From the NCBI RefSeq assembly GCF_001402915.1, contig NZ_CP012945.1, positions 1,312,001 through 1,376,000 of the forward strand: 64,000 nucleotides of DNA. Direction: 5' to 3'. Positions 29,452 to 38,096 of this stretch are shown here, piece after piece. The stretch's first letter is position 1, and each line of letters opens with the position of its first letter. Origin of the DNA: Devosia sp. A16. Lineage in GTDB: Bacteria > Pseudomonadota > Alphaproteobacteria > Rhizobiales > Devosiaceae. Under the pieces are notes generated by a model. That model searched no databases. It had not been told where the DNA came from and was given only the letters and a program-made list of their open reading frames with translations. The translations under genes were made by a program, and so were the position numbers.

Positions 29452-30689
29452 TTCGGGCTGGGGTTCTCGACCTTGCCGACGCCGAACGCATCGGCGCGTC
29501 CGACCGGCGCCTCGATCATCTTCGTCAAATCGAAGCCGACGGTCGCGGCATCTGCCATGTCGGCGGTTACCAGGTCGGCGGCGCGCCGCGGCGTATTGGT
29601 GAGCGAGATCACCGCGCCCGCCACCTCCAAGAGCTTCATCTGCCCCAGCCCCTGGTAGGGCGGCCGCATCATCAACTGGGCGTCGGTACCGAGCAGCGGA
29701 TCGGCGACCTCGATCCCCACCGTGCCTCCGCCGCGATAATAGTTCTTGAGGCTCTGGCTCAGGTAGAAGGCGAGCTTGTCCGCGCCCGCCGCCGAGAAGT
29801 GAATGCCGTCATCCTTGCGCATGCGCACCTGCGTGCCGTTGAGGTCGGGGCCGCGCGAGGTGTAGCCGCCCTCCTCGGTGGCAAACTTCTCGTAGATATC
29901 GAGGAACTCGGCGCCGCCGCTGAACGCCGCAAGCCGCTGGATCTCGTTGACCTGGATCATCGCCTTGCCGAATTTCGGCGCCTCCATCGGCGGCAACCCC
30001 ACCCAGATCGTCGGCTTGTTGGCGGCGCGCAGCGCCTTGACCACATTGGTGATCCGCGCCGAGTATTCGGCGGTCCATTCCGGCGTCAGCGAGCCGTAGC
30101 TCTGGCCGTTGAGATTCATCTTCTGGCGGTCGTTGATACCGATCAGGATCACCGCGATATCGAAGCTGTTGGCGGCGATCTGCTCGCTGATGGTCTTTGG
30201 CCAGTCGAAGAAATCCGGCCTGACGAAGCTGGACGAGCCGACACCCTGGGTGAGGATCGCGATATTGGGATCCTCGGCATAGAACCGCTCGAGCGCCTTG
30301 CCCAGATCCGTCGCCATCGAGTCACCGAACACGGCAAGCCGCGTCGCGCCGGCGGCCTTCTCGATCTTGGGCTTTTCCGGCGGCGGCAGCGCTGCCTTCT
30401 TGGGCTTCTTGACCACCGGCTTTTCCACCACCGGGGCCTGTTCCTGCTGCTGCTCGTCGTCGCCGAACAGCAGATCCATCAGCGTGCGGCGCTTCTTGCG
30501 CGGCGCCTGTTCCTGCTGCGCCACGAGGACGCGTCCGTCATCGAGCTGCTGCACGACCGCCGGCGCAGGGGCCTCCGCTTCGCGCGCCTGCACGAACATC
30601 GGCAGCATATCGGTGAGCACCAGCGCCGCCACGACGAGGCCGATCACCCAGAGCACGAACCGGTTGGGTTTCTTCTGCATGGCAGCCAT
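29448..30689 (-). CDS. SGNH/GDSL hydrolase, DUF459-type, membrane-anchored
   Basis: 413 aa. An N-terminal transmembrane helix (FVLWVIGLVVAALVL) is followed by a charged, proline-rich linker (about residues 45-115), so the catalytic domain should face the periplasm. SGNH blocks: GDSM in LAVFGDSMATDL (Ser), a glycine block in GVGSSSF, GIND (Asn) and DGIHFSAAG (Asp and His). DUF459 proteins are esterase-like; the target may be cell-wall or polysaccharide acyl groups, which is inference. A second ATG at 30680 could also be the start. Overlaps the ankyrin gene by 4 bp. Confidence 0.87.
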   Translation of the reverse strand: MAAMQKKPNRFVLWVIGLVVAALVLTDMLPMFVQAREAEAPAPAVVQQLDDGRVLVAQQEQAPRKKRRTLMDLLFGDDEQQQEQAPVVEKPVVKKPKKAALPPPEKPKIEKAAGATRLAVFGDSMATDLGKALERFYAEDPNIAILTQGVGSSSFVRPDFFDWPKTISEQIAANSFDIAVILIGINDRQKMNLNGQSYGSLTPEWTAEYSARITNVVKALRAANKPTIWVGLPPMEAPKFGKAMIQVNEIQRLAAFSGGAEFLDIYEKFATEEGGYTSRGPDLNGTQVRMRKDDGIHFSAAGADKLAFYLSQSLKNYYRGGGTVGIEVADPLLGTDAQLMMRPPYQGLGQMKLLEVAGAVISLTNTPRRAADLVTADMADAATVGFDLTKMIEAPVGRADAFGVGKVENPSPK

Positions 30690-30806
30690 TTAGCTGACGA
30701 ACGGCGGTGAATTGAAGACCGCTCGCGATAAATCTATCGGGGGAGTTCTCAGCGGAAGTCGCTGCTCCCCGTCGAGGAGAGCCACCGACCATCCACCCCA
30801 CCGGCT

Positions 30807-30886
30807 GTCATCCCAGCGAAAGCTGGGACCCAACTATCAGCTGGCGCCGGCGGTGAGATGGCTCCCAGCTTTCGCTGGGATGACAC
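30807..30886. repeat. REP-pair (BIME-like) element
   Basis: GTCATCCCAGC-gaaa-GCTGGGA at the left and the inverse TCCCAGC-tttc-GCTGGGATGAC at the right, separated by about 35 bp. Each arm is itself a hairpin, and the pair is inverted. The layout matches REP pairs found between genes in many proteobacteria. It lies in the upstream gap of the SGNH gene. Confidence 0.8.
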
Positions 30887-30969
30887 CGAGTTTGACGCTG
30901 CGGCGGATGCCTTGCCAGCAACTCCGTTGCACACAGACGCTGTGATGCCTTTGAGCCCAGCAACGAGCG

Positions 30970-32181
30970 CTACTTCGCAGCCGCTACCAGCTCCTCATAG
31001 CTGTGCAGCGTGATGAACCCGTCCGCCACCTCGCCCTTCGACGCCTGGAACTTGGCGTAGGCCGCCTGGCTCACCGGCCCGATGCGCCCGTCGACCTTGC
31101 CCTCGTAGAGCCCGAGCTTGATCAATGCTTCCTGGATCGCCCGGCGCTGCTCGAGGTTGGGAAATTTGGTGTCTCGCGGCCAGGGGGTGACGAATTCGCC
31201 TTTGCCTTTCAACCGATCCTCGAGATGCGAGATGGCCATCGCGTAACTATCGGAGAAGTTGTAGCCCTTGAGGATCAGGTAGTTGTTGGTCATCAGGAAC
31301 TTCGGCCCCTTCGCGCCGGTCGGCGCGTAGAGAAACACCGGGATCGAGGGATCGCTGAAGGTCGCACCGCCGACCCGCTGCACGCCGAGTTCGGTGAAGA
31401 ACGAAATGGGTCGCAACTGGTCGCGCGTCGCCAGCAGGTAGTCGAAGCCATCCGGCACATCGACCTCGTAGCCCCAGTCGAGGCCCGGCTTGTAGCCGAG
31501 GCCGATGATATAGGTGGCCGAGGTCGCGAGCGCGTCGGCGAGGGAGTTTTGCAGGTCGATGGCGCCGTCGCCGTCGCCGTCCGTGCCGTATTTGATGACA
31601 TTGCTCGGGTTGACCTGCAGGTGCCCGATGGCGCCGGCCCAGCTGCCGACCAGTTGGGTGGCGTCGAGCGGTCCGCGCTGCACCAGCAGCAAAGCCGCGA
31701 TCAGGTCCGCCGTGTCGCCTTCGAGCCGCACTCGCCGCTGATGCACCAGTGTCGCGAGCGATGGGATGATCGGGCGGATATATTGCGGGTCGCTCAGCAC
31801 GCGGCCGTAGTTGGTCTCGATGCCCCAGATCGAGCTCAACAGGTAGGGATCGACGCCGTATTTCTTGCCGATCGTCTCGAGCAGCGCCTTGTTCTGCTCG
31901 ATCGCCTCCTTGCCCTTGCCGATGCGCCACTCGGTCACGCGCTTGTCGATATAGTCCCACAGGGGCGTGGTGAACTCGGGCTGCGAGGTCACCAGCTCGG
32001 GCACGCTGGCGTCGGGGGTCAGCCCGTACATCGCCTTGGCGTAGGTTTCGTGGGTGACACCGGCCGCCACTGCCGTCGCTTCGAAGTTCTTGATGAAGGA
32101 CTCGAAGCTCTCGACCGGTTGCGCGAGGGCCGGAGAGACCAGGCCGAGGAGCACGACGACGAAGGCGAGGTGACGTTGCAT
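30970..32181 (-). CDS. lytic murein transglycosylase, MltB-type, with peptidoglycan-binding domain
   Basis: 403-aa enzyme that cleaves the glycan strand of peptidoglycan. Signal peptide MQRHLAFVVVLLGLVSPALA; no lipobox is seen, so probably soluble periplasmic. SLT_2 domain: catalytic Glu122 in SIWGIETNYGR, followed by LATLVHQRR and GSWAGAIGHLQVNPSN. The C-terminal ~65 residues form a PG_binding_1 domain (QEALIKLGLYEGKVDGRIG, AYAKFQASKG). Ten bases downstream of galE on the same strand. Confidence 0.93.
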   Translation of the reverse strand: MQRHLAFVVVLLGLVSPALAQPVESFESFIKNFEATAVAAGVTHETYAKAMYGLTPDASVPELVTSQPEFTTPLWDYIDKRVTEWRIGKGKEAIEQNKALLETIGKKYGVDPYLLSSIWGIETNYGRVLSDPQYIRPIIPSLATLVHQRRVRLEGDTADLIAALLLVQRGPLDATQLVGSWAGAIGHLQVNPSNVIKYGTDGDGDGAIDLQNSLADALATSATYIIGLGYKPGLDWGYEVDVPDGFDYLLATRDQLRPISFFTELGVQRVGGATFSDPSIPVFLYAPTGAKGPKFLMTNNYLILKGYNFSDSYAMAISHLEDRLKGKGEFVTPWPRDTKFPNLEQRRAIQEALIKLGLYEGKVDGRIGPVSQAAYAKFQASKGEVADGFITLHSYEELVAAAK

Positions 32182-32190
32182 GGCGAATCG

Positions 32191-33177
32191 CTACCTGTTT
32201 CGTGTGGCTAAATAGCGCTCCCAGTTCAGCGCTGCGTCAACGATCTCGGTAAGGTCCTCGTGCGCCGGCTTCCAGCCCAGCACCTGCCGGACCTTGTCGG
32301 CCCTGGCGACGATCGAGGCCGGATCGCCGGCGCGCCGCGGCTCTTCGATCACCTTGAAGTCGACGCCCGACACCTGTTTGACCGTGCGCACCACGTCGCG
32401 CACCGAGAAGCCGCGGCCATAGCCGCAGTTCATGGTGATCGATGCCCCGCCCTTGCGCAGGTAGTCGAGCAGCAGCGCATGCGCTTCGACGAGGTCGCTG
32501 ACATGGATGTAGTCCCGCACCCCGGTGCCGTCGGGGGTCGGGAAATCCGTGCCGAAAATGCCCATGCTCGGCCGTTGCCTCAACGCCGCCTGCGAGGCGA
32601 CCTTGATCAGGTGCGTCGCGGTCGGCGAGGATTGGCCGCTGCGCCGCTTGGGGTCGGCGCCGGCGACGTTGAAATAGCGCAGCACGCCATAGGTCAGCGG
32701 GTGCGCGGCGGCCACGTCGGCCAGCATCAGCTCGGTCATCAGCTTGGAGCGGCCATAGGGCGATTCCGGCATCAGTTGGCTGGTCTCGGCCACCGGCTCG
32801 AGCCCGGCATTGCCATAGACGGCTGCGGTCGAGGAGAAGATGAAGTGCTTTACCCCGCCCTTTACTGCCGCCTCGATCAGGTTGCGCGAGGTTGCGGTGT
32901 TGTTGGCGTAGTATTTCAGCGGGTCGCTGACCGATTCCGGCACGACGATCGAGCCGGCGAAATGCACGATCTCGGTGATGCGGTACTCGGCGATGAGTCG
33001 TCCCACCAGCTCCATATCCCCGGCGTTGCCCTGAACGAATGTCGCCCGGTGATCGATGGCCCAGTCGAAGCCGGTGCTGAGGTTGTCGAGCACCACCACC
33101 GTCTGCCCCGCGTCGGCGAGCCGCAGCACCATGTGGCTGCCGATATAGCCGGCACCGCCGGTGACCAGAACCGTCAT
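32191..33177 (-). CDS. galE: UDP-glucose 4-epimerase
   Basis: 328-aa short-chain dehydrogenase/reductase that interconverts UDP-glucose and UDP-galactose for envelope polysaccharides. NAD site VTGGAGYIGSHMVLRL at the N-terminus and the YxxxK catalytic pair in SPYGRSKLM. Also GRGFSVRDVVRTV and the C-terminal WKPAHEDL. Divergent from galU across 112 bp, giving a functional pair: galU makes UDP-glucose and galE uses it. Confidence 0.94.
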   Translation of the reverse strand: MTVLVTGGAGYIGSHMVLRLADAGQTVVVLDNLSTGFDWAIDHRATFVQGNAGDMELVGRLIAEYRITEIVHFAGSIVVPESVSDPLKYYANNTATSRNLIEAAVKGGVKHFIFSSTAAVYGNAGLEPVAETSQLMPESPYGRSKLMTELMLADVAAAHPLTYGVLRYFNVAGADPKRRSGQSSPTATHLIKVASQAALRQRPSMGIFGTDFPTPDGTGVRDYIHVSDLVEAHALLLDYLRKGGASITMNCGYGRGFSVRDVVRTVKQVSGVDFKVIEEPRRAGDPASIVARADKVRQVLGWKPAHEDLTEIVDAALNWERYLATRNR

Positions 33178-33289
33178 GGTTGAACCTCAAACCAGAAATT
33201 AATGCCGTGGACGCTATTTCGCGAGGTGCTAAGAAACGCCTTATAGCCTTCCTATAGCCCCCTCTCCCGCCTCTACCAGGAGTCCTTGA

Positions 33290-34159
33290 TTGTCAAATCG
33301 CGTGCGCACCGCCGTGTTCCCGGTTGCCGGTCTCGGCACCCGTTTCCTGCCTGCCACCAAGGCGATGCCCAAGGAAATGCTGACCGTGGTCGATCGGCCG
33401 GTGATCCAGTACGCGGTGGATGAGGCGCGCGAGGCCGGGATCGAGCACTTCGTCTTCGTCACCGGCCGCAACAAGAGTGTCATCGAGGACCATTTCGACC
33501 GCCAGTACGAGCTCGAGCACACGCTGGAGATCCGCGGAAAGACCGAAGCCCTGCGCGAGTTGCAGAAGGACCTGCCGTCGGCCGGTCAGACCAGCTTCAC
33601 CCGCCAGCAGGAGCCCCTGGGGCTGGGTCACGCCGTGTGGTGCGCCCGCGAACTGGTCGGCGACCAGCCCTTCGCCCTGCTCCTGCCCGACATGGTGTTT
33701 AAGGGCGTCCCCGGCGTGCTGCGCCAGATGATGGATGCCTACGAGATCAGCGGCGGTAACGTCATCGCGGTCGAGGAAGTGCCGATGGAGGACGTTTCCT
33801 CCTATGGCGTCGTGGCGCGCGGCGCCGGCCCCGACGAAGGCTTCCGCATCACCGGCATGGTGGAAAAACCCAAGCGCCAGGATGCCCCGTCCAACCTGAT
33901 CATTTCCGGCCGCTACATCCTGCAGCCGCAGATCTTCTCGCTGATCGCCGACCAGGAGCGCGGCGCCGGCGGCGAGATCCAGCTCACCGACGCCATGCAG
34001 ACGCTCATGACCCAGCAGCATTTCAGCGGCGTGAAGTACAAGGGCCAATCCTTCGACTGCGGCTCCAAGCTCGGCTTTCTCACCGCCAACGTGGCCTTCG
34101 CCCTCGATCGCCCGGATCTCGCCGATGCCTTCCGCAAGGAAATCCAGCATCTGGTGTAG
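33290..34159 (+). CDS. galU: UTP-glucose-1-phosphate uridylyltransferase
   Basis: 289-aa enzyme making UDP-glucose from UTP and glucose-1-phosphate. Nucleotide site [20 protein letters not shown], then [30 protein letters not shown], and the C-terminal [10 protein letters not shown]. It begins with TTG at 33290, behind CCAGGAG with suitable spacing; the next in-frame candidates are internal to the first strand, so the rare start seems real. Divergent from galE. Confidence 0.95.
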   Translation: MSNRVRTAVFPVAGLGTRFLPATKAMPKEMLTVVDRPVIQYAVDEAREAGIEHFVFVTGRNKSVIEDHFDRQYELEHTLEIRGKTEALRELQKDLPSAGQTSFTRQQEPLGLGHAVWCARELVGDQPFALLLPDMVFKGVPGVLRQMMDAYEISGGNVIAVEEVPMEDVSSYGVVARGAGPDEGFRITGMVEKPKRQDAPSNLIISGRYILQPQIFSLIADQERGAGGEIQLTDAMQTLMTQQHFSGVKYKGQSFDCGSKLGFLTANVAFALDRPDLADAFRKEIQHLV

Positions 34160-34251
34160 TGCGAGCGTGCCGCCCCTCGCCAATCGCGCCCTCCAAGGCC
34201 GGCGTGCACCAGGATTTGCACATCCCAGCGCGTCTGGAGCGCTACCAGGTG

Positions 34252-35535
34252 CTACCGGTGGAACTTCACCCCGAGCGTTACCTGATGCTCGTCGGTGGCC
34301 GGCGCTGACGTCTTCTCGGTTCTGAGGAAGCTGTAATCGGCGGTGAGGTCGGTATGCGCGTTGAGCAGGTAATCCGCTCCCGCGCCCAAGCCCCAGCTCT
34401 GCTCTTCGCTGTCGATGCCCTGGTAGTGCGCCGCAGTCCAGCTGGCGTCGGCGCGCAGCTTCAGCCAGGGGTTCACCAGGTATTCGACCTGACCCGTTGC
34501 GGCATAGGTGAGCTTGGCGGTCGCGCCGGAGGTGGTGCCCGGCTGTGAGACGGTAGTGGTCAGGGCGCCGGTCAGCGTCAGTGTCTCGTCGGGCTTGAAC
34601 ACCGCCCTGGCGTCGTAGAGCACGGCAGAAAAATCGCCGAGCGTTTCATCGCCGAAGTCGGTGTAGCCCAGACCCAGCGAGCCCTCCAGTTCCAGCGTCG
34701 GGGTGAACTTGGCACTGAGCCCGGCACGCCCGGCATAGGTGACGTTGTCGAGCTTCACCATCAGGCTCGGCGACGGCGCGTCGTAGCTGACGATGTCGGC
34801 TTGCGTGTCGATGAAGGCGACGAGGCCCGGCGTCAGCTCATAGCCGAGCCGGACCCCGGCGCCATAGGACGTGGTATTCTGAAACGTGTTGTCGGAGGTC
34901 GAGCTGTCGTCATAGACCGTCTCGCCATAGACCTCGCGCCCGGCGCTACCGCGCACGGCCAGGTTGAACGCGCCGAGGTCGCGCGCGGCGCTCACCTCGG
35001 CGCTGCCCGAGAGCACCAACGGGGCCGAAGCGACGTTACTGGCGTAATCCGGACCGTCGGGATCGTCCTGCGAAATCTTCAGGTTGGCGCGCCCCGCCAA
35101 GGAGGTCAGTGCGTCGAGGTCGTAGGTGCCGCCGACCGTCCCGGTAAGCGAGTCGATATGGGCATTGCCGTCGACCTGATAGCTGATCTCGCCGCTGAGA
35201 CCCGCATCGTAGCCACCCCGAATAGTCTGCTGCTTGAGCGTAACGCTCGGCAACGCGATCAGCTTGTAAGTCGGCGCGGCGCCGCTGCCGTCATCCTTGA
35301 TGCCGCCGCGCAGGCCCAGGCTCCAGTCGATGTCGATAAGGTTGCCGGCTTCATCCGGCGGCGTCGTGCTGCAATGGGCACACTCGGTTGCCGGATAGCC
35401 GATGAGGTCGGCATTGTTGGTTGCCGAACCATCGCCGAGCGGCACGAACTCGCCCGCCCCGGCGGGAGCGGTGAGCAGCGCCAGCGCCATGGCGCTGGCG
35501 GCAATGCCGGCTCTCCTCGTCTGCATAAGCTGCAC
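34252..35535 (-). CDS. outer membrane beta-barrel protein (BBP2-like)
   Basis: 427 aa. The signal peptide MQLMQTRRAGIAASAMALAL ends near PAGAG before EFVPLG. The rest alternates short amphipathic strands (TLSFDI-like repeats such as SLGLGYTDFGD, GQVEYLVNPWLKLRADAS) and ends VTLGVKFHR. This fits the BBP2_2 type of outer membrane barrel, about 16 strands. It is not related in length or motif to the 22-kDa barrel array at 7422-13216. The ATG at 35526 is an alternative start. Role unknown. Confidence 0.72.
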   Translation of the reverse strand: MQLMQTRRAGIAASAMALALLTAPAGAGEFVPLGDGSATNNADLIGYPATECAHCSTTPPDEAGNLIDIDWSLGLRGGIKDDGSGAAPTYKLIALPSVTLKQQTIRGGYDAGLSGEISYQVDGNAHIDSLTGTVGGTYDLDALTSLAGRANLKISQDDPDGPDYASNVASAPLVLSGSAEVSAARDLGAFNLAVRGSAGREVYGETVYDDSSTSDNTFQNTTSYGAGVRLGYELTPGLVAFIDTQADIVSYDAPSPSLMVKLDNVTYAGRAGLSAKFTPTLELEGSLGLGYTDFGDETLGDFSAVLYDARAVFKPDETLTLTGALTTTVSQPGTTSGATAKLTYAATGQVEYLVNPWLKLRADASWTAAHYQGIDSEEQSWGLGAGADYLLNAHTDLTADYSFLRTEKTSAPATDEHQVTLGVKFHR

Positions 35536-35604
35536 CGCCTCGGGCGATAGTGGTCAACGAACCCTTGCAGCTTATGGTTAAAGAAGCCTTGTGGCGGGGG
35601 CGGG

Positions 35605-36051
35605 TCAGGCCGCCTCCACCTTCAACAGCGCCCCATCCGCATCGACGATCCGCACCCGTGAGCCGGCTGCCAGATCAGGGCCCTGCACCCGCCATACGGT
35701 ATCGTCGAGCGCCAGCCGGCCGATGCCGTCGCGGATCGGTTCGTCGAGCACCGCCTCCTGGCCGATGAAGCGGTTGGCGCGCTGGTTGAGGAACGGCCGG
35801 TCCGACGCCACACCCGGGCCACGGAATTTCAGCCACAGCCCGATGCTGACGAGCGCCAGCACGCCGAAGATGACGAATTGCAGCGGCCAGAAGATGCTGA
35901 CCAGCAGCGCCAGCGCCCCGGTGACGAGGGCCGCGCCGCCCAGCCAGATCAGCACGCCGCCCGGCAGCACCAGTTCCAGGGCCAGCAGCACCAGCCCAGC
36001 CACCACCCAGGACCACGCGCCGTGGCTGGCGATGAAGTCGATGACCTGCAT
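35605..36051 (-). CDS. NfeD family membrane protein
   Basis: 148 aa. Three or four hydrophobic segments (WVVAGLVLLALELVL, LIWLGGAALVTGALALLVSIF, FVIFGVLALVSIGL) precede a C-terminal OB-fold (IGQEAVLDEPIRDGIGRL, WRVQGPDLAAGSRVRIVDADG). NfeD proteins partner with SPFH/stomatin proteins and may influence membrane domains. Its upstream neighbour on the same strand, 25 bp away, is exactly such a SPFH protein, which supports the pairing. Confidence 0.9.
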   Translation of the reverse strand: MQVIDFIASHGAWSWVVAGLVLLALELVLPGGVLIWLGGAALVTGALALLVSIFWPLQFVIFGVLALVSIGLWLKFRGPGVASDRPFLNQRANRFIGQEAVLDEPIRDGIGRLALDDTVWRVQGPDLAAGSRVRIVDADGALLKVEAA

Positions 36052-36076
36052 CTCTGCCTCCTGTCGGTTACGAGGG

Positions 36077-37054
36077 TCAGGTGGTGGATGGCGGACGACC
36101 GCTCTGCGGCCGGTTCGCCGGCTTGTCGCCGCTGAAGGCCTCCTTGGCGATTTCGGCAATGCCGCCGATGGCGCCGATGACGCTTGAGGCCTCGACCGGC
36201 AGCATCAGCACCTTCTGGTTCGGCGAGCGCGCCAGCCCTTCCAGCGCCTTGATGTAGTTGTTGGCGACGAAGTAGTTGATCGCCTGCACGCTGCCCGAAG
36301 CGATGGCGTTGGACACCACCTCGGTGGCCTTGGCTTCGGCTTCGGCGGAGCGCTCGCGCGCCTCGGCGTCGCGGAACGCCGCCTCGCGTCGACCTTCGGC
36401 CTCCAGCACCTGGCTCTGCTTCTGCCCCTCTGCCTGCAGGATCGCCGCCTGGCGCTTGCCTTCGGCCTCGAGGATCAGCGCGCGCTTTTCGCGTTCGGCC
36501 TTCATCTGGCGACCCATCGAGTCGACCAGGTCCTTGGGCGGATCGATATCCTTGATCTCGATGCGGGTGATCTTGAGGCCCCAGGGCTGCACCGCGGCAT
36601 CCACCACCTTGAGCAGGCGATGGTTGATCTCGTCGCGGTTGCTGAGCAGTTGGTCGAGATCCATCGAGCCCATCACCGTACGGATATTGGTCATGGTGAG
36701 GTTCTGTACGGCGAGCTCGAGTTGCGCCACTTCGTAGGCGGCGGCTGCGGCATCGAGGATCTGGTAGAAGTTGACGCCGTTGACGGTGACCGTGGCGTTG
36801 TCGCGGGTGATCACCTCCTGGTGCGGCACGTCCACCACCTGCTCCATCATGTTCATCTTGCGGCCGATACTGTCGACGAACGGGATGATCAGGTTCAGGC
36901 CCGGCTTCAGCGTGCGGATGTAGCGGCCGAAGCGCTCCACGGTGAAATTATAGCCCTGCGGCACCACCTTGGCGCCGGCAAACAGCACCAGTACCGCGAG
37001 CACGCCCAGCGCGATCAGCGTCAGGCTCAACCCGTCCAGTTCCATGAAATCCAT
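36077..37054 (-). CDS. SPFH/stomatin-family membrane protein (QmcA-like)
   Basis: 325 aa: an N-terminal membrane helix ([15 protein letters not shown]), then the SPFH domain ([33 protein letters not shown]), a coiled coil rich in Glu, Ala and Lys ([19 protein letters not shown]) and a hydrophobic C-terminal block. QmcA-type proteins assemble into membrane ring cages and associate with NfeD. The start at 37054 follows AGGATA. Forms an operon with the NfeD gene; diverges from Ku with 146 bp between the start codons. Confidence 0.92.
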   Translation of the reverse strand: MDFMELDGLSLTLIALGVLAVLVLFAGAKVVPQGYNFTVERFGRYIRTLKPGLNLIIPFVDSIGRKMNMMEQVVDVPHQEVITRDNATVTVNGVNFYQILDAAAAAYEVAQLELAVQNLTMTNIRTVMGSMDLDQLLSNRDEINHRLLKVVDAAVQPWGLKITRIEIKDIDPPKDLVDSMGRQMKAEREKRALILEAEGKRQAAILQAEGQKQSQVLEAEGRREAAFRDAEARERSAEAEAKATEVVSNAIASGSVQAINYFVANNYIKALEGLARSPNQKVLMLPVEASSVIGAIGGIAEIAKEAFSGDKPANRPQSGRPPSTT

Positions 37055-37200
37055 TATCCTATCCCCTGTTGCGCCCGACCCGTTACGAAACATGTATGTG
37101 GCCGCCGGAGTCCCTGCAACGCCAGCCCCTCGATTCCAGTGGGAACACTCGGACAACAACGCCGTTGAACGATCAGGACAATCGTTCGCGAGTAACGCCC

Positions 37201-38094
37201 ATGCCTGCCACCCGTCCGATCTGGAAAGGCCAGTTGCGCCTTTCGCTGGTTTCGATCCCGGTCGAGATGTTCACCGCGACCAAATCGGGCGCCAAGCCGA
37301 GCTTCCGCCAGATCCACGAACCGACCGGCAAGCCGATCCATTACGAAAAGGTGGTCGACGGCGTCGGCCCGGTGGACAGGGACGAGATCCGCAAGGGCTT
37401 CGAGTATGAGAAGGGTGATTACGTCCTGCTCACCGACGACGAGATCGACGCGGTGAAGCTCGAAACGCGCAAGACCCTCGAGCTGGTGCAGTTCGTCGAC
37501 GAGGACGAGATCCCGCCGATGTATTTCGATACCCCCTACTATCTGACGCCCGCCGACGAGCTGGCCGAGGACGCGTTCCGGGTGGTGCGGGATGCCTTGC
37601 GCAAGTCGAAGAAGGTCGGCATCGGCCAGCTCGCGCTGCGCGGCAAGGAATACCTCGTTTCGATCAAGCCGTGCGGCAAGGGCATCCTCCTCGAGACGTT
37701 GCACTACGAGGACGAGCTGAAGAAATCCGACAGCTTCTTCTCCGACATCCCCGCAAAATCGACCGACAGCGACCTGCTGGATGTGGCGACGGCGCTGATC
37801 GACAAGAAGACCGAGAAATTCGATCCCAAGGCGTTCAAGGATCACTACCAGGCGGCCCTGCGCGAGCTGATCCAGCGCAAGCTGAAATCCAAGGGGCGCA
37901 AGGTTACCACCGATGTCGAGGAGCCCTCGCGCAGCCCGCGCGGTGACAATGTCGTCGACCTGATGGTGGCCCTCAAGAAGAGCCTCGAAGGCGGCAATAC
38001 TGCCAAGCCCGCGGCTTCGGGGCGCAAGGCGCCCGCCAAGTCCACCGCGCGCAAGCCCGCCGGCAAGCCGGCACCGCGCAGGAAAGCGAGCTGA
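37201..38094 (+). CDS. ku: Ku protein, nonhomologous end joining
   Basis: 297-aa bacterial Ku, which binds DNA double-strand ends as a homodimer ring and recruits LigD. Typical opening [20 protein letters not shown], then [19 protein letters not shown] and the core [21 protein letters not shown]. The C-terminus is a basic Lys/Ala/Pro tail (about residues 265-297) of the kind that binds DNA and LigD. Two bases from the LigD gene, so a single operon. Confidence 0.97.
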   Translation: MPATRPIWKGQLRLSLVSIPVEMFTATKSGAKPSFRQIHEPTGKPIHYEKVVDGVGPVDRDEIRKGFEYEKGDYVLLTDDEIDAVKLETRKTLELVQFVDEDEIPPMYFDTPYYLTPADELAEDAFRVVRDALRKSKKVGIGQLALRGKEYLVSIKPCGKGILLETLHYEDELKKSDSFFSDIPAKSTDSDLLDVATALIDKKTEKFDPKAFKDHYQAALRELIQRKLKSKGRKVTTDVEEPSRSPRGDNVVDLMVALKKSLEGGNTAKPAASGRKAPAKSTARKPAGKPAPRRKAS

Positions 38095-38096
38095 AA

